This document shows positions 35,522-45,220 of a stretch of 64,000 bases of DNA, piece after piece. The stretch covers positions 186,001 through 250,000 of the forward strand of contig NZ_FVZF01000001.1 in assembly GCF_900168265.1 (NCBI RefSeq), in the 5' to 3' direction. The notes under the pieces were generated by a model. The model did no database searches. It was not told the origin of the DNA and was given only the letters and a program-made list of their open reading frames with translations. A program made the translations under genes and the position numbers. Source of the DNA: Salegentibacter salarius (lineage in GTDB: Bacteria; Bacteroidota; Bacteroidia; Flavobacteriales; Flavobacteriaceae). How positions within the stretch are numbered: the stretch's first letter is position 1; every line of letters begins with the position of its first letter.

Positions 35522-37006
35522 TTAATATTTAGCAGGAGCACCTTCTTCAGGCAGACTATTTTCTATAAACTCCCTAATATCTTCATTGGCATTTTTAAGA
35601 TCTTCGGCTCTTAGATACATCATATGGCCGCTTTCATAACCTTTAAAGCTTAAACGATCTTTCAATTTTCCGCTTTGGTCTAACTGCCACATGGTATATT
35701 TTGCATTGAAATAGGTTGTAGCACCGTCAAAATATCCAGATTGAATCAACACATCGAGATTTGGGTTTTGAGCCATTGCCTGTCTTAGGTTTTCGCCGGT
35801 ATTGTTCCCGCTGCGATCCCAGGGATGCACAGGACCAAACATAAAATACTTAAGATCGGTTTCAAAATTAAGATCATTGCGTAAATAATGATTAATTGCC
35901 GGCGTAAAAGAATGCAACCAGGAAGTTAGTTCAGCGTTATAATCTGGAGAATCCCCGGCTTCCTTAGCATCTATACCCAAATACCTGGAGTCAAGTCTAC
36001 CCACGGTAACACCGTCTTTTCGTTTTAATTCTTTCCAGAAATAACGATAGTCAACATCCAGATTATTTTGAAGTATTACTTCCTTGGAAATTCCGGAATA
36101 ATAGGCCATTTTTTCAGCTGCAGCTTCTTTTTTAGAACTTTCGGTAAAACCTCCTTTTACGAGCACCGGTGTTAGCTCATTAATAGTATAATTTTCTACT
36201 TCTTCCAGCAAATCTTTTAATTCTTTATTTTGAAGTTCTGCAGGTAAAGCATCGTGATACCAGGCGGCAGCGGCAAAATAGGGTAGCCTGTTCGCAATTC
36301 CTACCGGGCCGTCACGCTCAATTCCCAATTCGGTTGGAGAGACCAGGATCACTCCATTAAGATACATCCACTGGCTGTTTTGTAGCTCTAAAGCCAGTCC
36401 CGATACACGGGTGGTTCCATAGCTTTCGCCAATAAGATATTTTGGAGATAACCATCTATTATTTCGGCTTACAAAAGTGTTTAACCATTCGGCTAAATAC
36501 TTTACATCGGCATCTACACCAAAGAATTTTTCTTTATCTACTTCTCCTTCTTCATTAGGAATAGGTCGTGAAAAACCTGTATTTACGGGATTTACATAAA
36601 CAATATCAGCAACATCTAAAATAGAATGTGGGTTTTCTTTAATTCCGTAGGGTTGAATAGGAAAACCTTCATCGTCAATTTTTAAAACTCTTGGGCCTGT
36701 ATAAGCAATATGCATCCAAACAGAAGCGGAACCTGGCCCGCCATTAAATGAAATAACCAAAGGACGGTTTTCGGTATTTTTTATATTACTTCTTTTGTAA
36801 TAGGTATAAAAAAGACTTGCTATAGGTTCGCCATCGTTATTCCAAAGCGGCTGCATTCCCGTGGTAGCGGTATAATCTATATTTTTTGAATTAATAGTAA
36901 CCGAATGCTTTGTAGTTACCGTGGTATCAACCGGAATTTCGACTTTTTGGCTCCAGGCCGTTGCTATAAAAACAAGTAAAAATAGAGGGGTAAAAATTTT
37001 TTTCAT
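35522..37006 (-). CDS. S10-family serine carboxypeptidase-like exported peptidase
   Basis: A protein of 494 residues counted from the ATG at 37006, which gives a clean signal peptide (KKIFTPLFLLVFIATAWSQ); an upstream start at 37048 would place 14 odd residues before it. Family S10 features are the oxyanion block SFNGGPGSASVWMHIAYTGP, the nucleophile in YLIGESYGTTRVSGLALEL, the Asp in LIQSGYFDGATTY and the His in YESGHMMYLR. It probably trims peptides in the periplasm. It lies 57 bases after the ABC1-kinase gene on the same strand. Confidence 0.92.
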   Translation of the reverse strand: MKKIFTPLFLLVFIATAWSQKVEIPVDTTVTTKHSVTINSKNIDYTATTGMQPLWNNDGEPIASLFYTYYKRSNIKNTENRPLVISFNGGPGSASVWMHIAYTGPRVLKIDDEGFPIQPYGIKENPHSILDVADIVYVNPVNTGFSRPIPNEEGEVDKEKFFGVDADVKYLAEWLNTFVSRNNRWLSPKYLIGESYGTTRVSGLALELQNSQWMYLNGVILVSPTELGIERDGPVGIANRLPYFAAAAWYHDALPAELQNKELKDLLEEVENYTINELTPVLVKGGFTESSKKEAAAEKMAYYSGISKEVILQNNLDVDYRYFWKELKRKDGVTVGRLDSRYLGIDAKEAGDSPDYNAELTSWLHSFTPAINHYLRNDLNFETDLKYFMFGPVHPWDRSGNNTGENLRQAMAQNPNLDVLIQSGYFDGATTYFNAKYTMWQLDQSGKLKDRLSFKGYESGHMMYLRAEDLKNANEDIREFIENSLPEEGAPAKY

Positions 37007-37063
37007 GTGGTCTAAGTTTTTAGAACCGAAAAATACACTGAAAAGCACAATTACCCAAACGGG

Positions 37064-38728
37064 TTAATCTTTATTATTCAGATTATCATCCCTAAACACA
37101 ATGATATAACTAAGAATAATGCCTCCAATGGCAGCCAAAAGAAAAAATATCATGGCGAGCCCAGGATAGCCCAGAATCGTAAAATCTGAGGGCACTTGCA
37201 TTAACATGGAAGCGCCTATAATCATTGCGGCTATTATTAAACCTAAGGTAATGCGGTTAGCTACTTTTTGAAACCCATCGGTAACCCGTTTTTCATCAAA
37301 AGCTTCGATTTTAATTTTAAATTCATTTTCAGAAAGATTTTTTGAAATGGTATTTAGCCGATCGGGTAAATATTCCAGGAATTTCTTTGATGCCAGTACA
37401 GAAGAGAAGAGGTTTTCAGGCTTTAGCTCTTCATACATTTTATCGCGCATTATTTTATGAGAATGTCTTTTAATAGCATCCCGAAGATCAAAATCTGGAT
37501 CTAAAACTGCGATAATTTGATCCATATTTAGGAGAATTTTTCCAAGTATATTTACTTCAACCGGAATGTGGATACCATTATCAGCAGCGAGTCGATTTAA
37601 TTGAATTAGTAAGCGGCCGGTTTGCATGTCTTTTGCCCTGCTATGCTCACTATCCATAATAATATCGCTAATAGTTTTCTTAAAGTATTTTAGATTAGCA
37701 TTTTCTGTAATCTCACTCATACTTAGCAGCACACGAGCAGTTTCTTCGCCATTATTTTTACTTATAGCCAGTAAAAGCTCTAAAATATATTGTTTGATTG
37801 CCGGGCTAAACCGGGCAACCATTCCAAGATCTATGAGTGCAATTTTATCGTCTTTTGTAAACTGAATATTTCCGGGATGTGGATCAGCATGTACAAAGCC
37901 ATCATTAATTACCTGCTGCAAATAAGCATTTACCAGCTGGTCTACCAAAGGTGAATAATCTACTTCAATTTGTTTTAGCGGTGAAATAGAAGTGATTTTG
38001 CGACCTTCAATATACTCCATAGTAAGCACCTTGCCCGAAGAATAATCGAGGATTGGTTGTGGTACAATTAGGTCTTTAAACTCTTTTAAATTTTCGCCCA
38101 GGCTAATTAGGTTTTGTGCTTCCCTATGGTAATCTAATTCCTGTAATAGAATTCGTCTTAATTCAACTAAAACATCATCAAAAGCATATTTTTGAGCAGT
38201 AACGCTGTGTTTAACAGCCATCTCGGCAAGCTCTTTTAAAGTGTCCAAGTCTGAAAGAAACTGCTTTTTAATTCCTGGTCTCTGGATTTTTACCGCCACC
38301 GGTTGGCCCGATCTTAAGGTAGCTTTATGTACCTGCCCAATAGAAGCACTTGCCAGTGGTTTTTCATCAAAACTTTCAAATGCTTTAGAGATTCTGGTTC
38401 CTATTTCTTCCTCAACAATATGGTGAACCTCTTCGTATGGAATAGCCGGAACATCGTCCTGCAACGTAGCCAGAGCTTTTAAGTAGGCATCTGGTAAAAG
38501 GTCTGGCCGGGTAGACAACAATTGACCCATTTTTATATAAGTAGGCCCCATATTTTTTAGATCCTCTACCAGTTCTTCTGGTGTTTGATCGTAAGAATTT
38601 TGGGTTTCATCTGAATTCCCATCCATTGCTTTAGAAGCAGTATTTGCAAACAAATCGCTGTTCCAGTATTTTAGCATAAAGCCTATAAATTTCTGGTAAC
38701 GCAGAAGATGATCGGGCAGTACAGACAT
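37064..38728 (-). CDS. ABC1/UbiB-family protein kinase-like protein
   Basis: A 554-residue member of the ABC1/UbiB (AarF) atypical kinase family. The family-specific KMGQLLSTRPDLLP (KxGQ motif) is near residue 62, the ALASIGQVHKA-type Ala-rich loop reads PLASASIGQVHKATL, the ATP lysine is in VAVKIQRPG near residue 135, and VHADPHPGNI and ALIDLGM near residues 277-296 are catalytic. Two membrane segments close the C-terminus (about 490-545). Members support quinone or lipid metabolism; menaquinone is the likely quinone in this lineage. Confidence 0.93.
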   Translation of the reverse strand: MSVLPDHLLRYQKFIGFMLKYWNSDLFANTASKAMDGNSDETQNSYDQTPEELVEDLKNMGPTYIKMGQLLSTRPDLLPDAYLKALATLQDDVPAIPYEEVHHIVEEEIGTRISKAFESFDEKPLASASIGQVHKATLRSGQPVAVKIQRPGIKKQFLSDLDTLKELAEMAVKHSVTAQKYAFDDVLVELRRILLQELDYHREAQNLISLGENLKEFKDLIVPQPILDYSSGKVLTMEYIEGRKITSISPLKQIEVDYSPLVDQLVNAYLQQVINDGFVHADPHPGNIQFTKDDKIALIDLGMVARFSPAIKQYILELLLAISKNNGEETARVLLSMSEITENANLKYFKKTISDIIMDSEHSRAKDMQTGRLLIQLNRLAADNGIHIPVEVNILGKILLNMDQIIAVLDPDFDLRDAIKRHSHKIMRDKMYEELKPENLFSSVLASKKFLEYLPDRLNTISKNLSENEFKIKIEAFDEKRVTDGFQKVANRITLGLIIAAMIIGASMLMQVPSDFTILGYPGLAMIFFLLAAIGGIILSYIIVFRDDNLNNKD

Positions 38729-38913
38729 AAAATTATTGGTTGTTAGGTTATCTAATTTTTAAAGATATCTATTTAAAATTATAACACCAATATGTGTTTA
38801 ACCACATCCCTATTTTTTACTATTATTTAAGAAAGCTTTTTGTAGAAATTAGGTTCTTAGGTTTTAAAACTTCTAATTGCCTCTGGGTTCGAGATTATTA
38901 AACTTGATTAGTT

Positions 38914-40920
38914 TTAATAAGAAAGCTCTTCGTTTAGCCTGTTTATGTTTATTGGATTACCAAAAATATATAATAAATCTCCCTGTTTTATCTTAGTGCC
39001 GGGGAGGATCTCGGTAATATACTGGGTGTCTCTTTTTATAGCTAATACGGTAACCCGGAAGTTTTTACCAATACCAGAATTCTGAATACTTTTCCCAACA
39101 ATATCCCTGTTATTTTGCTGAACACTTAAGGTTACAATTTCACGATTGGGAATGTGCAAATGTTGTAATGAGGGTTTATGGGGCCTGCCTTTTACTGAAG
39201 TTAGCATTTCATAATCTGAAGAACGTATACTGGCAGTAAAATCCATTATTTCATTATAGGGAACCAGGTATTTTTTTAGAACCCGGTTAAATATCTCGAT
39301 AGACGTTTCAAATTCTTCAGGAATCACTTCGTCAGCTCCCAGCTTAATATTTTCTTCAATCTCCCGTATATAACGGGTTCTCACAATTATAAAGGCTGTT
39401 TTTGTATATAAGCGCACATTGCTGATAATCTTCTTTGTAGCACCAGGATCTGAAATCGCAATAACTACAACCCGTGCTTCCTGGACGTGTAGATGTTTTA
39501 AAATAAGTGAATTTGTAGCGTCACCAAAAATAACCGGTTCGTTATTATTTTTTGCTTTTCTAAAAGTTACGGGATCTGTATCTACAATAGTATAAGGAAT
39601 CTCAGCATTTCGGGCAGCTTTAGCAATATTTTCGCCGTTAATTCCGTAGCCGATAATAATTAGGTGATCTTCCAGTTTTTTAGGTTCCTTACTGCTTTCT
39701 TCAGTAGATCTCTGTTTATTAAAACTTTCTAATCTATGTCTTACTGGAGCAGGAATTCTAGACTTTAAAATAAAATAGGTGATTTTTGGAGCCGCTGCAA
39801 TAAGGAATGGAGTAAGGCCCATAGTGATAATAGAAATTGCAAGGAAATACTGATAAATACTATCTGGGATAATATTATTATCTAATCCCACCCCAGAAAG
39901 TAATAAAGAAAATTCTCCTACTTGAAATAAGCTAAATAAACTTAGAAATATAGTTCTTGGAGGATATTTAAGTAAGAGAACGGTGGCGCCAACTACTAAC
40001 ATTTTTAAAAGCACAACTCCAATTACCAGGAGCAGGATCATTAAAATATTTTGGATGAAGAATTCTAAATTCAGCAATGTTCCTACCGAGATAAAAAAGA
40101 AACTGATAAAAATTTCTCTAAAAGGCAAAACATTTACGGTAGCCTGGTGGCTGTATTCCGATTCAGAAATAATAAGTCCCGCAAAAAAAGCACCTAAAGC
40201 CAAAGATAATCCGACTGAAGAAGTAAGCCAGGCAATGGCAAAACAGAAAACTACAGTAGTTAATATAAAAAGTTCCTTACTTTTTGTTTTAACTACCATA
40301 CTAAAAATACGAGGTACAATATATCTGGCCAATAAATAGATTACTACACCAACTCCAACAATTTTTGCGATAAGAACAAGCACAGTGGTTAAAAGATCGC
40401 CACCCTCACCAGCCAGAATAGGGGTGAGCAGCATCATAGGAACCACAATTATATCTTGAAAAATAAGAATTCCTAATGCTACCCTGCCGTGTGGAGCGGT
40501 AATTTCGCCCCGTTCCTGAATGAGCTTCAAAACAATTGCCGTACTACTTAGAGAGAAAAGAAAACCAAGGAAAATAGCCGAGTTTAATGGTAACCCGAGA
40601 AAATAAGCAATTATAGCAGTAAAAAGAATAGTACCTCCAACTTGAAGTCCGCCGCCAATTAATACGGTATTTTTCATAGAGATAAGTTCTTTTACCGAAA
40701 GCTCTATTCCTATGACAAATAGGAGGAAAATGATACCAATCTCAGAAAGTAATTCTACTTCGTGGGAAGAGCTAATAAGGTTAAAGGCATGTGGTCCGGC
40801 AATTATCCCTGCCAAAAGAAACCCCAGGATTGATGGCACTTTTATCTTTTGAAATAAAAGAATGATCAATATTGAGAGTCCCAGAATAATAACAATATCC
40901 TGTAAAATAGGAATTTCCAT
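38914..40920 (-). CDS. Kef-type cation:proton antiporter with TrkA-N and TrkA-C domains
   Basis: A 668-residue CPA2 monovalent cation:proton antiporter. About twelve membrane segments (1 to about 385) include LGFLLAGIIAGPHAFNLI and SLSSTAIVLKLIQERGE. A cytoplasmic NAD(H)-binding RCK/TrkA-N domain begins LIIIGYGINGENIAKAA near residue 418, with the acidic VDTDPVTFRKAK, and a TrkA-C domain lies near 580-668. Potassium or sodium efflux in exchange for protons, gated by nucleotide binding, is the family role. A gap of 185 bases separates it from the ABC1 kinase gene. Confidence 0.93.
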   Translation of the reverse strand: MEIPILQDIVIILGLSILIILLFQKIKVPSILGFLLAGIIAGPHAFNLISSSHEVELLSEIGIIFLLFVIGIELSVKELISMKNTVLIGGGLQVGGTILFTAIIAYFLGLPLNSAIFLGFLFSLSSTAIVLKLIQERGEITAPHGRVALGILIFQDIIVVPMMLLTPILAGEGGDLLTTVLVLIAKIVGVGVVIYLLARYIVPRIFSMVVKTKSKELFILTTVVFCFAIAWLTSSVGLSLALGAFFAGLIISESEYSHQATVNVLPFREIFISFFFISVGTLLNLEFFIQNILMILLLVIGVVLLKMLVVGATVLLLKYPPRTIFLSLFSLFQVGEFSLLLSGVGLDNNIIPDSIYQYFLAISIITMGLTPFLIAAAPKITYFILKSRIPAPVRHRLESFNKQRSTEESSKEPKKLEDHLIIIGYGINGENIAKAARNAEIPYTIVDTDPVTFRKAKNNNEPVIFGDATNSLILKHLHVQEARVVVIAISDPGATKKIISNVRLYTKTAFIIVRTRYIREIEENIKLGADEVIPEEFETSIEIFNRVLKKYLVPYNEIMDFTASIRSSDYEMLTSVKGRPHKPSLQHLHIPNREIVTLSVQQNNRDIVGKSIQNSGIGKNFRVTVLAIKRDTQYITEILPGTKIKQGDLLYIFGNPININRLNEELSY

Positions 40921-40980
40921 AAATGAATCTTCAAGTTGGTTGGCCGCCCTAATTTAAAGGATATAACCCGATTATGGAAA

Positions 40981-41008
40981 TAAAAAAGCGGCGGGATTCC
41001 CCGTCGCT
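40981..41008 (-). terminator. Intrinsic terminator, minus strand
   Basis: On the minus strand AGCGACGGG pairs with CCCGCCGCT (one G-T pair) around a short loop and is followed by six T. It lies about 25 bases after the stop of the M61 peptidase gene. Confidence 0.8.
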
Positions 41009-41032
41009 CCAAAATACTTAAATTAAAATCTA

Positions 41033-42898
41033 TTAACCTTTTAACCAAGCATTTCTAAGTTTAACTTCTTCACTGCTTTCAGGCAGGTCTTTTTCTGTAA
41101 GCGTAGTTTCTGTATCGGTAGGTTGAGCTGTGGTTGCTGTAAGTTCTAGCTCTTCACCATCTCGCATAACTACAAAGCTCACTTCTTCTCCTTCTTTCCA
41201 GGATTCAGCTTTCATAATTAAATTGTAAACATTTTGAACATTATATTCTTCCCCATTTACAGATTTAATTACATCCCCGCCTTCTACACCAAGTTTTTCC
41301 AGAAAAGAATTAAATTCGATATTTTCTCTAAAGAATAATTCTTTAGTCGCGGGATCACCATCAATATAAGGAGTTTGTCCTTTTATAAAATAGCCGGTGT
41401 TTACCTCGGTTTCAGCTTCTTCCAAGCCTACTTTTGCGAAAAATTCATCGTAAGGAATAGGAGTAGAACCACTCACATAAGTTTCCAGGAATGTTCTTAT
41501 TTCAGGATAGGTTAAAGCGACAATATCATCAAATAATTCTTCATCGTTAAATGGTTTATCCATTCCGTATTTATCGCTAAGCGTTTTCATAAGGTCTAGA
41601 ATTCCCATTTCGCCATCGCTTAATTCTCTTAAACGAATATCCAGGGCCATCCCAATTAGAGCTCCTTTCTAGTAAACATTATAGTAACTTTCTTTGTAAG
41701 GTTCTTCCAGGATATTTTTGCTCATTTCTGTAAACGGCATCGTGTCGTCAAACTGTTGTGCCGATTTTATCTTACCTGAAATCCTATCGTAAAAATCCTG
41801 CTTTTCTATAAGTCCCTGATTAATTTGAAAAAGATTCGCGAAATATTCGGTTACTCCCTCATACATCCATAAATGTTGGGACATTTTAGGATCGTTATAA
41901 TCGAAATAATGAACTTCTTTTGAATGAACATTTAAAGGAGTTAAAATGTGGAAAAATTCGTGAGAAACCACATCGGTCATTGTTTTTTGTAATTGCTCAG
42001 GCTGCATAGCCTCCGGAAGTACTACCACGGTAGAAGTGTGGTGTTCTAAAGCTCCAAAACCGCGTGCATCCTGCGTTTCGCTATCTGAAAGGTATAACAG
42101 GATCGCATACTTCCCGGTATTATCTACTTCACCCAGAAATCTCTTTTGGGCGCTAATCATTTCTTCAATTCCCGGTTTTATACTTTCTGAAGTGTATTTT
42201 TCGTTTGGAGAGTATACATTAATAAGTACTTCCATTCCTTCTACCATAAAACTTGTGGTGTCCGGTTTGGCGTACATTATTGGATTATCAATAACTTCAA
42301 AATATCTGTCTAAAGAATAGATGTCTTCTTTGAATTCCATACTGGTTGAAGCCGCTACAGTTTTGCTTAGTGCGGTTCCGGGAATAAGCGAATGAGGTCT
42401 TTTAACCAGTAAACGATATGCCTCTTCTTTCTCGTTTTCAAAATAACCTACAAAACCGTGAAGATTAAGCATAAAGTTTTCGCCAGCTTCAATATTTGTT
42501 CCGGAAGGGGAAAAAACTCCTTCTTCGCCTTCAATATCATAAGTGTCATTTACCTGGTAGCTAACTTTATCTAAATTTTTAGCATTTGGGATAGACCAGG
42601 AATTGTCATCAATTTTTTCGAATTCCAATTCATTCCCATCATAATCTATCGCTTTAAAATTTTCGATAAATTTTCCGTAGTTATCGGTAGAGTAGGTGCC
42701 GGGAACGGTTTTAGGAATATAAAAAGTGGTATTTTCTGTGGTGAATCTATCGGGATCAATACTTACCGAAACCTTGTCTTCTTCAACATTTACAAGGTCT
42801 ATGCTTGCAATTACCGGTTGTTCTTCCTTTTGGGTTTGTGTAGTTTTACAGCTGTAAAGTGCGCCAACAAGCGCCAGCGTATAAATTGCTTTTTTCAT
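41033..42898 (-). pseudogene. M61-family (glycyl aminopeptidase-like) metallopeptidase with an in-frame TAG
   Basis: From the ATG at 42898 the frame gives a signal peptide (TLALVGALYSCKTT, lipobox-like YSC), an N-terminal beta domain, and the zinc site VSHEFFHILTPLNVHSKE with MYEGVTEYFANLF. It then reads SYYNVY and meets TAG at 41669-41671. The same frame continues at once with KGALIGMALDIRLREL, exactly what the family has next, through a PDZ domain (GVEGGDVIKSVNGEEYNV) to the stop at 41033. One base change (GAG or CAG to TAG) accounts for the break. The truncated product keeps the zinc site but loses the rest of the catalytic domain and the PDZ. Whole length would be about 621 residues, normal for the family. 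Confidence 0.85.
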
Positions 42899-43055
42899 GT
42901 ATAAACTTTTCTTTTTTATAAGACTCTAAAAATGCATAAAAGTTACATTGTGATAGGGAAGAAATGAGAATTTTATAAAATTTGTGAACTAAAATTAGAT
43001 AAAGGCTAAAAAAAAGCAACTAATGAATTTCCGCTAGAGATTAATCTAAAAGCAC

Positions 43056-43087
43056 AAAAAAACCGCTGAGATCATCAGCGGTTTTTT
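43056..43087. terminator. Strong terminator between proA and the M61 gene
   Basis: AAAACCGCTGA pairs perfectly with TCAGCGGTTTT around a 5-base loop, with A and T runs on the two sides. It lies 20 bases after the proA stop on the minus strand and would stop the proCBA transcript. Confidence 0.9.
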
Positions 43088-43106
43088 GTTTTAAATAGAA
43101 AATAGA

Positions 43107-44306
43107 TTATTCTCTAATATGGCCTTCACCTAACACATAATATTTGTTGGTTACCAATTGTTTTAAACCAAGTGGTCCACGGTGGTGAAGTTTATCTGTA
43201 CTAATAGCGAGCTCTGCTCCAACTCCCATTTGGCCACCATCAGTAAAACGGGTAGAGGCATTGTGATAAACAGCAGCACTATCTACCTGTTCCATAAAGT
43301 TGGCAGCTTCTTTTTTATCTGTAGTCACAATTACTGCAGAGTGGCCACCAGAATATTTATTGATCTTCTCGATAGCAGCGTCATTACCATCAATAGCACC
43401 CAGAACAATTCTCATGGCAAGAAATTCTTCATACCACGTATCTTCTGAAGGTACTTTTTCTTCGTTAGGCAGTATTTTGGCAATATCTTCATCTACCTGA
43501 ATATGTACTTTATTTTCAGTGAACATATCGTAAAGCTCTTTTACTCTTTTTTCAAAGTCTGGAAGATTTTTATCTACCAATACTTTATCTAGAGCATTAC
43601 ATCCTGAAATCTTATCAATCTTAGCATTCAGCATTACTTTTCTAGCAGTGTCAAAGTCGGCGTTTTTAGAAACATATAGGAAGTTATTTCCACGACCGCT
43701 AACTAATACGGCGCCAGTTGAATGTTCCTTAACAAAAGCGATAAGTTTTTCTCCACCTCTTGGTACTACTAAATCAATATGTTGTGGTGGATTTTTAAGG
43801 AAATCCTGAGTTTCGGTTCTGTTCATTTGTAACAGCTCGATCCAGTCTTTTTCTAAATTATTTTCCTTAAGAGCTTCATGCCAGCAATCTTCTAGAATTT
43901 TATTAGAATTGTTTGCTTCTTTACCACCTTTTAGGTAGATCTTGTTATTTGCTTTAAAAGCAAGAACCGCAGCTTCAATCGTAACATCGGGACGAGATTC
44001 ATAAATAATCATGATTGTTCCGAAAGGCGCAGTTTTATTAGTGATATCCAGACCGGTATCTAATTTCCTATGCTCTATAACCTGGCCAACAGGATCTTCC
44101 TGATCCATAACTTCTTTTACAGAACGAATCATATCGTCTACTTTGGCATTGTTTACCACCAATCTATCGTACATAGCCTGATCTCCTTCACCAAAAGCGT
44201 CAAGGTCTTTTTTATTTGCGGCTACTATTTCTTCACGTCTTTTATCCAGAATATTAATCATGGATTGTAGTACGTTATTTTTAGTTTTAGAATCTAATAA
44301 TTTCAT
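43107..44306 (-). CDS. proA: Glutamate-5-semialdehyde dehydrogenase (gamma-glutamyl phosphate reductase)
   Basis: A 399-residue member of the aldehyde dehydrogenase superfamily. FGTIMIIYESRPDVTIEAA near residue 97 and the active-site cysteine in KISGCNALDKVLVDK near residue 230 are typical of ProA. It reduces glutamyl-5-phosphate, made by the kinase encoded upstream, to the semialdehyde that cyclises to pyrroline-5-carboxylate. It is last in the order proC-proB-proA. The 104 bases separating it from proB contain two hairpins. Confidence 0.96.
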   Translation of the reverse strand: MKLLDSKTKNNVLQSMINILDKRREEIVAANKKDLDAFGEGDQAMYDRLVVNNAKVDDMIRSVKEVMDQEDPVGQVIEHRKLDTGLDITNKTAPFGTIMIIYESRPDVTIEAAVLAFKANNKIYLKGGKEANNSNKILEDCWHEALKENNLEKDWIELLQMNRTETQDFLKNPPQHIDLVVPRGGEKLIAFVKEHSTGAVLVSGRGNNFLYVSKNADFDTARKVMLNAKIDKISGCNALDKVLVDKNLPDFEKRVKELYDMFTENKVHIQVDEDIAKILPNEEKVPSEDTWYEEFLAMRIVLGAIDGNDAAIEKINKYSGGHSAVIVTTDKKEAANFMEQVDSAAVYHNASTRFTDGGQMGVGAELAISTDKLHHRGPLGLKQLVTNKYYVLGEGHIRE

Positions 44307-44346
44307 TACTTGATTATATTTTAGTTTGATTAAACTTCAATTTTTT

Positions 44347-44396
44347 GCTCACAAAGTGAGCCTTAGAATACCCAAAAAACTTAAAAAGTTTAGGGG
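44347..44396 (-). promoter_or_regulatory. Two hairpins between proB and proA
   Basis: AAACTT/AAGTTT with outer CCC/GGG (44371-44396) lies 15 bases after the proB stop and resembles a weak intrinsic terminator. GCTCAC/GTGAGC (44347-44361) follows, ending in A-rich sequence on the minus strand. They could reduce read-through from proB into proA. Confidence 0.4.
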
Positions 44397-44410
44397 TTTT
44401 CTAAGTTAGT

Positions 44411-45181
44411 TTAAGCGGTGAATTTAGTCCCAACCGGTTTACCGGCTACGATATCTAAAATCACATTCTTCTGTTTACCATTAGCGATGTAAGTGGTAAT
44501 ATTTTTTGCTGCGGTACCTTTGGCAATCTTTATTTTAGACTCCATACCGCCACGGCCTTCACCTTCTCCTTTTCCGGATTCCTGAACATATTTTTCAACA
44601 TTCTCATCAACCGTAACTTTGTTTAATTTTTCTGATTCATCATCTTCAGGGTGACCAGTGTATAGACCATCGGTATCACTCAAGATGATAAGAGCATCAG
44701 CTTTAATTAATTCAGCTACAAGGCTGGCAAGTTCATCATTATCAGAGAACATAGACATTGTTACTGAAACGGCATCATCTTCATTAGCAATTGGGATTAT
44801 CCCTTCAGATAATAGAGATTCGTAACAGTTAATCATATTCTCACGGTGAATTCCAGGGCTAAAGTCTCTTTTGGTAGCTAGCACCTGTGCGCAACGCATT
44901 CCGTAATCGTGGAAAATACTATAATAATGGCGCATCATACGAGGTTGTCCTACGGCAGAGAATACCTGTCTTCTCTTGGAAGCATCTTCAATATTCACAT
45001 CGCCAAGAACTTCTTTACCGGCAATGGCTGATCCTGAAGAAACAAGAACTACCATTACATCCTCTTCATATAGTGTAGCTATTTGCTCTACAAGATGTTT
45101 TAGCACCGGGCCTAAAATCCTGTTATCTTTATTGGTCATTACGTTGGTTCCGACCTTAACTACAATTCTCTTTTTTTCCAT
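44411..45181 (-). CDS. proB: Glutamate 5-kinase, short form without PUA domain
   Basis: A 256-residue amino-acid kinase that phosphorylates glutamate on its gamma-carboxyl. KRIVVKVGTNVMTNKDNRI at the start, VLVSSGSAIAGKEVLG near residue 45, ANEDDAVSVTMSMFSDND near residue 134 and LSDTDGLYTGHPEDD near 169 are the family blocks. The enterobacterial enzyme carries an extra C-terminal PUA domain of about 100 residues, which is absent here; the short form is known in other bacteria. It lies between proC (39 bases upstream) and proA. Confidence 0.95.
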   Translation of the reverse strand: MEKKRIVVKVGTNVMTNKDNRILGPVLKHLVEQIATLYEEDVMVVLVSSGSAIAGKEVLGDVNIEDASKRRQVFSAVGQPRMMRHYYSIFHDYGMRCAQVLATKRDFSPGIHRENMINCYESLLSEGIIPIANEDDAVSVTMSMFSDNDELASLVAELIKADALIILSDTDGLYTGHPEDDESEKLNKVTVDENVEKYVQESGKGEGEGRGGMESKIKIAKGTAAKNITTYIANGKQKNVILDIVAGKPVGTKFTA

Positions 45182-45220
45182 TTTATAAAGTTATATTTAA
45201 ACTTCTTTTTTAAACTTAAA

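Noticed and set aside
39983-40339. 118-codon plus-strand ORF opposite the antiporter gene
   Set aside because: Antisense shadow of membrane-segment codons; composition is unlike a real protein and the opposite gene is unambiguous.
41669-41671. Pyrrolysine or recoding at the TAG of the M61 peptidase gene
   Set aside because: Other genes in the window end normally in TAG, and the family has an ordinary residue at this position; a point mutation is simpler.
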